Of a DNA stretch of 64,000 bases, positions 45,580 to 56,400 are shown piece after piece; position 1 is the first letter of the stretch, and each line of letters opens with the position of its first letter. Below the pieces are notes generated by a model. The model saw only the letters and a program-made list of their open reading frames with translations, searched no databases and had not been told where the DNA came from. Both the position numbers and the translations under genes were made by a program. Source of the stretch: Talinum fruticosum (lineage: Eukaryota; Streptophyta; Magnoliopsida; Caryophyllales; Talinaceae); contig JAITYX010000003.1 in the NCBI GenBank assembly GCA_021018815.1, forward strand, positions 2,294,001 to 2,358,000, given 5' to 3'.

Positions 45580-45625
45580 GTAACACCCCAAAACACCCCA
45601 CAGGAGTATTACATCGCGCAGTTCC
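45239..45625. repeat. Three tandem copies of an (AT)n + LTR-terminus unit
   Basis: The unit AGATAATATACATATAAAAG + ATAATAAAATTATATA(TA)n occurs at about 45262, 45406 and 45505. The blocks TGTAACACCCCAAAACACCC and GGAGTATTACATCGC follow at 45359 and 45579; the middle copy keeps only GGAGTGTTACATCGCCGG (about 45481). The third copy is the actual start of insert 2, so the LTR end plus its AT-rich flank was duplicated in tandem. Confidence 0.7.
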
Positions 45626-48606
45626 TTACAGGAACTCCTAAGACTCTATTAGGTGTCGGTTTGGCTCTCTCATCCCAACTTAGAGTTAACAAAGATGGTT
45701 TCCCCAAAGGAACTTGAGATTTCCTAAAAATTTTGCCAGAATTCTATTTGTAATACGGACTATCCCCATAGGCTTGAAACCTTAAAACCCCGCATAAAAG
45801 CATAATATAACTCAACGAGTCACACGCTCGGAGTATACAACTCAACGGCCACACGCCGAGTCCAACCAATCAGGCTATAAAACTTAAAACAATCTAAATG
45901 GCTCGTGGTACATTGGGTACAAACTATATGAATTGAATTACAAAATACAACACTACGAAATAGTACGGATGCACATCCGTAACACGAATCACTCAGCAAG
46001 CGAGCAGCAAACATCGAGTCGGTGGAGTCCGAGTAAGCTAAGTGTGGATCATACTTTCCGGAAATGTACCTATAACACTCGGGAGTGGGGGAAATTTGTG
46101 GGGGTGAGCAATAAATCACGGGGCTCACCGGAGTCTTATACCCTTAAAATGGAAATTCTTTACACATAATACTCATAATAATGAAATCTGCGAAAACATA
46201 ATAATATAATACAAATCTATATACTTTCAATGAAATCACTTGCAACGTAAAGATCATGACTCTTTAGTCATTTAAAAGCACGATTTCACATTCATAAACA
46301 ATTCTTTTGGGACTAAATCAACTTTCAACAAGGTGGGGCAACCCCTACACTTTCTTTCAAAGGCTTTCAATCGAATTCGAATCATTTCAACTAAATCACT
46401 TTTCATGAATCACTTTCAATGAATCTCTTTCGGTGAATCACTTCCCAGGTTGGGGACTAGAACTAGCACTTTGTAATTTCTCATAATTTCTCCGATTTCT
46501 CTAGTTTCTCTGGGGCGCAACCCCAAATAAAAGGCTCCTGGGACCTATCTAGGAAGATTTCAATCGGGCATCTCGCTACACAGGACCCCTAGCTAGCCGC
46601 CCTAGCTAGAATCCTTCCTTGTGCTAAACGATCGAGGCAAAGTCGATTCACAACAGTTTCTTTAACACGCTCACTTGTCAAGCTCGTTTCAAACATCATT
46701 CTCAAATCAATTTCACTTCTTAAAAGTACGTTTTCACGTTTGAAAAGCATATATCACATAAGTCACATTCAAGTATCGGTTGGCGTAAAACATTTACCTT
46801 CTTTCAAAACCAACTCTTGAACAACGCCTAACACAATCACTTGCACATATAGCCACAATTTAATGCAAATAGTCATTCTCGGCTCCTCTCCAACTAAACC
46901 TTTCTCAATCCACTACTTTAGTAAGATTAGTTCATTTTCTTAGCCACAATAACCACAAGTAGATACCACTTAATTCGGACGTCTCAACTTCTAACAATTC
47001 ATTGTCTCTACCTCAATTCCTAATTTTATGACTCCCCTTTATAAGTCAACTCTTTTGCCCACACTCAATCGGATAGCTCTTACTCTCACTTTATCACTTA
47101 AGTCCCTCTCGTTATGCTTATCTTCAAACTTAATTTAATCTCAAGGACTTAGATATATTCTAAATTCAATTTAACCTTGGAATTCCCAGCTCGCCATTTC
47201 TCTACCTCAATTGTGTGTTAATCAAGATGAAGTCATGTCCCTCCGGTATACTCAAATCGTCGTTTCCCAATATGCATCGTTACCTTCCAGCTCAAGAACT
47301 TAGGAAGTCTCTATGGTTAAACCGAAGCATTATTTACAACTTATACCCAATTTTCTACTTCCTCATCCTTGGGCGCCATTTGAGATCTTAGCAATACTCT
47401 TTATACCGAAGCAACCTAACTCCTTCTAAAACTTTAGCCTCTCAACTCATCCCTAACCAACTACTAAGTTCCTCCATGTTTCGATTTAGACTTCACAGTT
47501 CAATTCGATTTTCTTATAACCCAATTCAGCCCTAACCACTTCCTAACTTCATTCTATCACATAAACATTCAATAATCACACAAAACTCATTTGGTTTCGA
47601 AATTACTAATAGTTTAGAGTATAAGACTACCCACCTCGATTTAGGGATTGGCGGTTTCGGATAATTGCTTCTATCGGCGTTCTGCGTTCGGTTGTGTTCG
47701 GTTTCGGGGAACTTTCGTTTGCTCTGTCTCTCGGTTCATCGCTTTTGGTTCTCATCGGCTCTCGATCCGGCCCTCACTTGCTCGCCCTCCAGTCCTCCTC
47801 CCTTGTCGCCGTCGCATGTCCCAGCTTCCGGCCGCTCGAATCCTCTCGCGCCGGTCTCTGTTTCGGGCCCTCTTTCGCCCCTCGCTCTGTCTCTTCGCTT
47901 TCTTCCCTTCACTAGCGTCGCCGACTGCCACTTTCTGGCCTATGGTGGTCGCCGGCCACCCCTCGGTCTCCTTCGACCCTCACACCGCTCGCCTTCTCTC
48001 TCTCTGCGCGTTTTGCGGCGGTGTCCCTCTCCTCTGCTCCTCCGTTTCCCTTGCGTGCGCCGGCCGCCTTCCTCTCGTTGGCCGGCCGGCTTGCCTCCCT
48101 CCGACCTTGGCTCCAGGTCCCGCGTACCCTCTCTCTCTCTTTTCCGGTCCTCCCTCTCGCATTTCCCTTTTCCTTTTCCTCTCGCTCGAGCCTCCGAGGC
48201 CCCCTCTTTACCTGTCTCTCTCTCTCTCCACCGCTTAATTGGCAGTTCCTGTTCCTAATTGGGCCCCCAAATAGGCTTAATTATCTCTTCATAATTCAGT
48301 GAAAATAATCACCGGCCCATATACGACAAGTCCATATCTCCTCCCTTCCGTCCTCTTACGCTGTTGCGTCCTAATTTATCTTAATATGCCGGCCACGACA
48401 ATTCTTAATCACCCAACAAGTTCAGCTCGGATGAAAAAGGAAGACAATTCCTTGATTTAATTTATTCAACACCAGCCTCCAAAGGGATTCTAACGTAATA
48501 TGTCCGGCCGTAAATAAAATCAATCACTCAACCCCCTAGCTGCGGGGAAAAATACTCAATAATCCTATGCTTTCCAGCGGTTTTCTTTAAAATTCCGGGT
48601 ATTACA
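45579..48606 (-). mobile_element. Gypsy-type solo LTR (insert 2), minus strand, in the hAT
   Basis: Ends TGTAACACCCC and GGGTATTACA, TSD atata (45574-45578, 48607-48611), though the left copy lies in a TA repeat. 3028 bp, no gag or pol. It shares a ~130-bp segment in opposite orientation with insert 1 and has a GC-rich block near the same relative end, so I read it on the minus strand. GCTCACCCCCAC near 46103 (minus: GTGGGGGTGAGC) resembles a motif in other plant gypsy LTRs. Family-level call only. Confidence 0.55.
47650..48240 (-). other. GC-rich block of insert 2, no supported gene
   Basis: CpG-rich, with long overlapping open frames on the plus strand (196 and 197 codons) that are Ser/Arg/Pro/Leu-rich, differ entirely between frames and show no domain: the pattern of GC-biased non-coding DNA. 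It corresponds to 5690-6174 in insert 1. Confidence 0.45.
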
Positions 48607-50104
48607 ATATATTAACCTAATATGTTTATTATGACTAAATAAAATAAATTTATTTCATTAAAGTTTTAAAAAGTATAAATTTATAATGAATTAATTAAAG
48701 GAGGAGGAGAAAAAGCTACAAGGGTATAACCAATTTTACGGCTTATAATCACTAGTAGTCACGAAACACATGCTCCAAAATGTACCAATTTAATATTCAA
48801 AACATGTATCATTTGTTCACCAATGTTAGTCATATCGAAGATCAATTGTTTCTAATGATCACTAATGATTTATTATTCACATAATTTATATTAGGATAAT
48901 AAAATATTTAAATTTTGATTTAAAAGCAAATATGAAATAAAAAAATTCTTATGTACATAACATTTTTTTTATGTACATAGGTAGTCATTTATCAATATTA
49001 ACAAAATAGAAACATTACAACTCTACTTTAAAATTAAAACTATCAAATTATACAATTATAAAATTTATTCCAACTTGTTCTACCATATTCCGACTTGTTT
49101 TTACTTCTAAGAAAACCAAGTCTATTCTTATTAGAAATTCTCTACGATCTTTATGCTATATTTTTTTTAATCTAGATAAGTCATAAAGGGAATGCAATGC
49201 AATAGAGGAAGGGAAAATCAAACATGGGACTTAATGTACCCAAGATCTCAATCTTGATTACTACATTTAGACCTTATTGGTAAAATTCTACGATATGAAT
49301 AATAGAGACCATTTGGGTCCAAACTCAAAAGTACCAAGCAATGAAAAACAAAAGGCATAGTTGAAACTAGGGGTGGTGACAACAATAGTTTCATTTTAGG
49401 CTAAGTGTCCAAATCAAAAGTAAAAGTAACTAAAAATTCACCTAAAACCTTATGGATGACTTGAAAACACTTTCGCTATATTTTACATACAGTTATTTTT
49501 ATTAGACCATATCGTTCAACAAATATTATAAAACATACACGTTTATGATGTCCTTTAGCTACTATAACAGTGGCCAATAATTTATTCTATCATGATTTCT
49601 GTTAAAATCATCCATAAATAAATTGTCATTAATTTTTAAATCAAGTTAAGTCATTCGAAAATAAAGTATTACATGTTTATGTTCAATTGCTCCTATTATC
49701 AAGCATAACCAATCGAAAATTCTATATACAAAAATCTAAATTTATTAACTATTAAAATTCATAATTCTTAAATTTACATCAATTATTTTATTTTATATTT
49801 TTCTTATTTGTACGAAAAGTAAACTAGATTAATGTGAATCATATATTCATTATCAACATTTCATCTATCTTGATTCTCGGTTTTCATCTATATAAAATGT
49901 TAGTCATTAGTAAACAAAAGTTTTAATAGATTAAGTATAACCAAATGCTTTACTTTAGAAATATAAATCAAAATAATTATGCTAAATTAAAAAATTTAAA
50001 TTATTTGCTAGATCGGTGATAGAAAAAAAGTTCTTCACATACTAATCTCCACAAATTTTAGCTCATTTGTTTCAATTTGTTTAGGCTCACTTGTAATTAG
50101 CTTG
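48607..50104. other. AT-rich right part of hAT element, nothing recognised
   Basis: Low GC, no ORF of note, no repeats beyond short A/T runs. Bounded on the right by the subterminal GGCTCG repeats. Confidence 0.5.
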
Positions 50105-50350
50105 TGTAAGCTTGGCGAGCCGAGCTTGTTTAGGCTCGTTTGGTGGGCTCGTTCGGCTCGTTTGCTCATTCGTTCGTTCACCTCGTTTGTAATTGGCTCA
50201 TGTAGGCTCGGTGAGCTTACGAGCTCCAACATTGCAAGCTCGAGCTTGGCTCGGATAAGTATCCGAGGCTCAGCTCGGTTCGGCTCGTGCTCGTCACAAG
50301 CTCGGCTTGGCAAGCTTTTATACGAGCCGGCTCGACTCAGTATACTCCTA

Positions 50351-52548
50351 ATGTATACCATCAAGAAACTTGCATCCCATGGATTAGTTAGGGGCTTACC
50401 TAACTGTGCATTTAAGAAAGATAAAATCTATGAAGCATACGTAAAAGGAAAGCAAGTCGGATCATCTTTTAAACCACTCAAAAATGTGTCTACATCCAAA
50501 GTACTTGAATTGGTTTATATGGATTTGTGTGCTGAAATTCCTGTGAAAAGCTTAGGCGATTTACCCGACTCGAGAGCTCCCGGGTGTGTTTACATCCAAA
50601 GTATGATTTACTTGTGAAAAACTGTCTACATCCAAAGTACGATTTACCTGGGTGTGTTTTATGAGGAACAAGAATAAAACCTTCAAAGAGTTCACTAAGA
50701 TCTACAAGAAAATTCAAGTGGAGTCCGAGACTCAGATTAGATGGATTCGAACCGACCATGGAAGGGAGTTCGACTACTCAAAATTTGCAGACTTCGTGAC
50801 AAGAATGACATCTCTCATAACTTCTTTGCACCAAGAACTCCTCAACAGAATGGCGTAGTAGAGAGAAAGAACGTAACTCTTGAAGAAATAGGAATGACCA
50901 TGATGATTGAAAATGATCTACCTTACTATTTCGGGTTGAGGCGATCAACACAACAAACTATATACTCAACAGATGTCTCATCGGACCCATCCCGAAAAAG
51001 ACACCCTATGAGTTGTACAAGGGAAAGAAGGCCAACATTTCCTACTTCAGACCATTCGGATGTAAATGCTTTGTGCATAACAATGGTAAGGAACATCCGA
51101 CTAAGTTTGATGTTAGATCGGATAAAGGTATATTTCCGGGTTACTCATCTCATAGTAAAGCTTATAGAGTTTTTAATAAAAGGACTAACAAAGTGGAAGA
51201 AAGCATCCATATTGTCTTTGATGAGATTGATTTTCATAGGATAAGTGAATCCACCTTCTCAAATCTTAAGATTAACAGAGATAAAGATGACATTGCTGAA
51301 GCTGAACTCGAAAGAGTCAAAACAGAAGAACTAAGGCAACTCGGAACGAGCCAACTTAGAATGTCTGTGACTCGGAATGAACAAATTCAAGAGGCAAGCT
51401 TAGAATGTTGAAGAACAAGCCAATGCGTAAGCTCAGTAAAAGCAACCAATTGAAGATCAGCATGTTCAACCAAGAAACTTAGTAAACCGAGAGGATAGGT
51501 AGGGCTTTTAAATACGCATCTAGTCACCCACCCGAGAACATACTTTCCGATATCAACAAGTGGTGTAAGAACTCGTTCTTCTTTGCAAAATCTATGTGCA
51601 TTTTCAGCATTCATATCATTAATCGAACCTAAAAATGTACTAGAAGCCTTAATCGAACCTCGAATGGGTAGAGGCCATGTAAGAAGAGCTAAATCAATTT
51701 GAAAGAAACAAAGTCCGGACTCGACCAAACGACCTTCCGACCACCCAATAATAGGAACCAAATGGGTTTTCAAGAACAAACTGGATGAGGAAGGGTTGAT
51801 AGTAAGAAATAAGGTCAGATTAGTTGCTCAAGGGTATAACCAAGAAAAGAGAACCGATTGTGTGGAAACCTTTGCACTGTTGCTAGGATTGAGGCAATCG
51901 GAATTCTCTTAGCATGTGCGTCTAGCATGAACATCAAACTATATCAAATAGATGTCAAATGTGCATTTCTCAATGGTTATATTCAAGGAGAAGTTTATGT
52001 TGAGCAACCCCTGAATTTGAAAACTCGGAATTTTCAAATCATGTTTTCAAATTGCAAAAGGCTTTATATGGTCTTAAACAAACCCCTAGAGCTTGGTATG
52101 AAAGAATAAGCGGTTTCTTAGTTGAAAATGATTTCAAAAGAGGTCAAATTGATAAAACTCTTTTTACAAAAACCAAGGGGAATGATTTTCTTATCTTTCA
52201 TATCTATGTTTATGATATTATTTTTGGAACTACTAATGAAACTATATGCCTAGAGTTTTCCGAATTAATAAAACAGGAGTTCCAAATGCGCATGATGGGA
52301 GAACTCAATTTCTTCCTTGGTCCGCAAATCAAGCAAGAAAAGGATGGAATCTATGTCCATCAATCTAAGTACACCAAGGAGCTATTAAAGAAATACAAGG
52401 TATAAGATGTAAAGCATGCAAGCAACACTTATGAGTAGCAGCTTAAAACTCGGACTCGGACAAGAAAGGTAAAGGTGTAGATCAAAAACTCTATAGAGGT
52501 ATGAGTAGATATCTACTTTATTTCACATCTAGTAGGTCAGATATCATG
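50351..52548 (+). pseudogene. pol: pol 3' part, element D: integrase and RT, truncated
   Basis: IKKLASHGLVRGLPNCAFKK (50363-50425) continues the segment cut at 43601; CEAC reads YEAY, losing zinc ligands. A scrambled stretch lies at 50555-50650. Then TRMTSL, GVVERKNVTLEEIGMT (about 50850), FGCKCFVHNNGKEHPTKFDV (51056-51115), VEESIHIVFDEID. RT: CAFLNGYIQGEVYVEQP (about 51960-52010), ALYGLKQTPRAWYERISGFL, catalytic motif YVYD at 52205-52216, ELNFFLGPQIKQEKDG. Similarity ends at 52548, just after the first RNase H block. Confidence 0.82.
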
Positions 52549-53433
52549 TAGTAAAAAAATTCTTTATGGGAGCTGAATTGAAGGCTCGAAGCTGCTGTTG
52601 AGTGCACATAAGGTAGGGAGACTAAAAGAAGATATTCCATCATAAGAAAAGGAAACAAGGCAACATAACTCTAGATGAAGTTCAAAATTATCAAAGAAAT
52701 TCAAAGTTGCAAAAGAATACTTTTTTGAAGGTCTGTGTTTTCCTTTGAATGTATTAAAAAGTAAGAATAAAGGCTGTCAGGTTATTAATACGGGAATTTC
52801 TACAAGTTTGTGTGGTTGCTTGAAGGTGGATTCTACTGTTCTTGTACCTATATTACTTAAATCGTTGACCAAAAAGTAACCCAAAAAAAGAAATGAATTC
52901 TGATCAATAAACACAAAAGATATATCAATTCCTAGTCATAACAAAATTACCATCAAGATTTAGCTGTGATAATCTATCCAATGTATCATTGAACCAATCT
53001 GATATTAACCCAATTAAAATTGAAATGGGCTGCTGAGCGTTCTAATGGGTAGCCAGCCCATTGTCCAAACCCTTTAGCTAATTAAAACTGTAAACCAGCT
53101 CCAACTTCTGACCGCAATGTCGAAGTGCGACATTGTGAAAGTTGATCATCGGAAAGTCAACAGCAATTTTGAGCACATAAAGCTCAGAACCCAACTATCT
53201 TTTGTAGCAAACAGAATTTGAACATCTTGTTTTCCATACTCTGCATTTCATGATGAAGATTGAAGACAAATCAAAATCTGTTTTTAACACTAGGAATCTA
53301 ATTAAATTAGTCGTCAGAACTGAAGAATTCTAGTACAGTTTCTGTACCAACTCCATTCTCCATTGATGCAATCTATCTTGTAGTGTTATAAAGCCATTCG
53401 AACAACCTGAATTTGAGGTGCCTAATTTTGTGG
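52549..53433. other. Intergenic / 3' flank of the bHLH gene
   Basis: 885 bp between the truncated end of element D and the bHLH stop codon. No ORF or repeat of note. Its right part should hold the bHLH 3' UTR (minus strand), but I see no clear AATAAA on that strand. Confidence 0.5.
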
Positions 53434-56400
53434 TTATGAGGAAACACCCGAAGAAGAGCTCTGACCCTGACTCATGTCCACTTGTAATTGTGGTAATGGA
53501 GGATCTTTGCAGAGTGCCTTCAAATTGCAAGAAACAAGCTGATTTCAGAAGTTCAATATAAACAAAATACTCAAACATCAATGGCAACAGCGAGAAGTAT
53601 GCCAATACATAGTTTAGATGGATACCTTAGACGGGACAGATGCATTGAGAGGCCTATAATGTGCATTTGTGGAAGGCTGGGCAACAAATGGAAGCCCCAA
53701 ATTGCTATTCTCTGACATTCTGGGCATGAGAATTTTGTAATCAGACACAGGCTTGCCCGAAAGATCAAACACGGCCTGCACAGGAGCATCTTGTCTACCA
53801 GTGAAGGAGCCCACTCTGCTACTATTGGCCTCATAAAGAAGTGATGCCACCTGTGGCGGCTGCACTGGCTGAGAAATGCCTGGTAAGTAAAACTGATGCA
53901 AATCCACACCGTTTCTCAGCGTTAACATCTGTAAGAACGATACAAGTCATTTTGTTCAGTAACAATAAAGAACACTGGTGCAATCTTTTTTGTTTTCCTG
54001 TTTTTCTTGGTCTCCCTCTCTTTTTTCTCTTTTATTGAATGGCATGCCAGTTTACAATCATACAACTTACTTGAGTAAGCTAACCAGATGCTAAAAATAA
54101 GCTTGACAGTCACTTTTTTTTTTTTTTTTTGGACAGAAGACACCCGTTGAAATTTTTGATTTATTGTTTGGTTTCAGTTTTCTCTTTTATTTAGGCTACA
54201 TTGAGGGCCTCAGGAATCTTGTGTTACTAGAAGGAAAATTATCTCTATCAACCAAGGATAGTTTGGGAAGCTGTCTTCCCCTCCATCTTCCACTTAAACA
54301 AGAAAATAATTATTAAAAAAGAAAAGAAAAGGAAGAAAAAGAAGCAAAAGTAAAAAGGTTTCTCCTTTTATCTTCGGTTTCTGGGATAGGGGTTTTGAAT
54401 CTGTAGAACAGATCTAAACTTTGTTTGCAAGTGGAGAAGGTGAAGGGGAGTCCTCCAAACCACTTTTCGTTTCTTGCCTCTCTCTTTTTCTCTATTTTTC
54501 AGGGCCTAGCCCAATTTAGGGTAGATTGAAGAATGCAATTCCTTTTCCCTTCACCCATATCTGTTTTTTTGATGTAAAGTTTAAACGTATACAATTTGAT
54601 AGCTAATGAGCTCACTGTGTTTCATGAATCCCTAAGTCAAGCAATTGAATGTAACAAAAACATTTCATTAACAAAATTACAATTGATATTGAACAGTGAA
54701 TTCCAAAATTATATGTAACAGCCGATCAATGCATATATATATGCCTTCTCTAGTCGAGACCCACTGCCCACTTCCCATGTGATCACGAGGATGGATTCCA
54801 CATTGCTTTCGATATGATCTTTGCTCTATCCTCAAAATTACCAGAATTTAGCAGTCTTAAACCCTCTAATAAAAACATCCAGGTATAAAATATTGTGAAT
54901 CCACAAATTCTGCCGTACTCTTGAATCAGGAAAATATCACGTTGGCAGAGAATTAAGAAAGGAGATACAGAAAGAAAAAATGGTTTTCTTTTTCAAAGAT
55001 AATAAGTCGATGATCAACGATTAAGCGATGAGACTAACTCCTGCAAACACAACCCAGAGAATCTTACCAATGTGTGCATGGAAGATCATATGTAACAACC
55101 TTATCCCTGAAGTGTATAGAAACTAGTCCATTTCGACCATGTATTAAAAATATAAGACTAATTCGTGAAATATCTTTGAGGTTAGAAGTGATCCATTTTT
55201 CATTCAATAATAATTTCCACTTTTACGTTTTTGGTTGCACCTTGGAAAGGCATTAGAAATTTACATTGATGCTGCTGGCTGTCCATTGTTTGAGAGACAA
55301 CTATCTCACATGAGTAGAATAATTTATTGTTTTGGAGCCCCTCTAACTGTTTCATATCTTTGAACATGCATGTACGGTTTTTTTAAAATAAAAAAATCGA
55401 CTTCCGAATAAAGAATTCACATCCTCATCATATACTGTCCCTCTCCTTAACTATCACAACACTATACTGCTGATTCCCTTGCATAGCACCGAACAAAAAA
55501 CCTCTGTAATGCTATAAGGAGCTCTACGCAGCTCCTTAGAGTTGTATGCAGCGATAATGAATATAAAATACTTGTATTACTTATAAAATGTTTATAAGTC
55601 TTAGTTAGGTACATTAAAATAGAAAATATCTTATTTTATTTGTTTATGAACTTTACATAAAATTAAATTATAAAATTAATATGTTTGTATGCCAAATGCA
55701 TTGTTTACTATAGTGGTCATGTTTGATGTTTTTTTTTTTTACAAAAAGGAAATTATGTTTGATATTTAAAAACAAAATTCATAGATTAGATATAGAAATT
55801 ATTTCATAGTAAGTAAACTATATATTTGTGTCCATTTATAATGATTCATAGGGGAAAAAATTATAGTTTCTTAGAAAAACATAATAGTTTCTTAGAGACC
55901 AATAATCTTCTTACAACCTAGTAATAATGAATTTGAAGATGATTAAAGAAAAGGTAAAGAATTTGTAAAAAGTTAGATGAGAACATATTAATCTCAAGCA
56001 TGTAAAATATTTCATTAACGATGAAAAAATAAATTCACAGCAAATTAAATTTTCATAATTATGAAGACACAATTATTTATTTTGTGAGGAAAAAATATAT
56101 GTAACGAGGAGTGGTAAGGAATATAAAATATTAGATATGACTAATAAAATGTTTATAAGTGTTCGTTATGTGCATTAAAAGAAAACGACATTTTATTTCA
56201 TTTTTTTATGAATTTTATGTAAATTAAGTTATAAAATTCATATGTTTGTAATGTCAAATGCATTGTTTACTTACTATTGTGGTCATGTTTGATGGTTTTT
56301 TTTTCTTCTTTTTTTTGTTTTTACAAAAAAGAAAATTATGTTTGACATTTATAAAATTTTTTTGTAACATAGACATAGAAAAGTATCTTATAAAAAGTAG

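Larger units (their letters stand above)
43602..50350. mobile_element. hAT-like DNA transposon, non-autonomous, split by a gypsy-type LTR
   Basis: 8-bp TSD ATGCATAC/ATGTATAC (43594-43601, 50351-50358; 7 of 8 identical), the hAT signature length. Imperfect terminal inverted repeats TAGGGGTGTATTCGAGCC and, on the other strand, TAGGAGTATACTGAGTCGAG. Both ends carry dense GAGCTCGGCTCG-type subterminal repeats (43615-43765, 50105-50335), typical of transposase binding arrays. No transposase ORF with dimerisation or BED domains is visible. Without the 3.0-kb insert it is about 3.7 kb, so it depended on a source of transposase elsewhere. Confidence 0.75.
1667..52548 (+). mobile_element. Element D: host Sirevirus-like Ty1/copia copy, 3' truncated, split by insertions
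   Basis: D sequence is at 1667-3256, 42166-43601 and 50351-52548. Gag starts at 3122 and is cut at 3256 by E, resuming after the repeated TGGAA (3252-3256 and 42166-42170). The integrase region is cut at 43601 by a hAT with duplicated target ATGCATAC/ATGTATAC (43594-43601, 50351-50358). Coding similarity stops at 52548 in the RNase H region, so the rest of pol, the accessory ORF and the 3' LTR are gone. Defects include an in-frame stop in the zinc knuckle and a changed RT catalytic motif. It is the oldest layer of the stack. Confidence 0.75.

Noticed and set aside
45290..45600. Minus-strand frames coding Tyr/Ile repeats
   Set aside because: Translation of (TA)n microsatellite; not a gene.
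47648..48302. Overlapping plus-strand frames of about 196-197 codons in a GC-rich block
   Set aside because: Two long frames overlap almost completely with unrelated low-complexity products, no motif, and lie inside a gypsy-type LTR; typical of GC-biased non-coding DNA.
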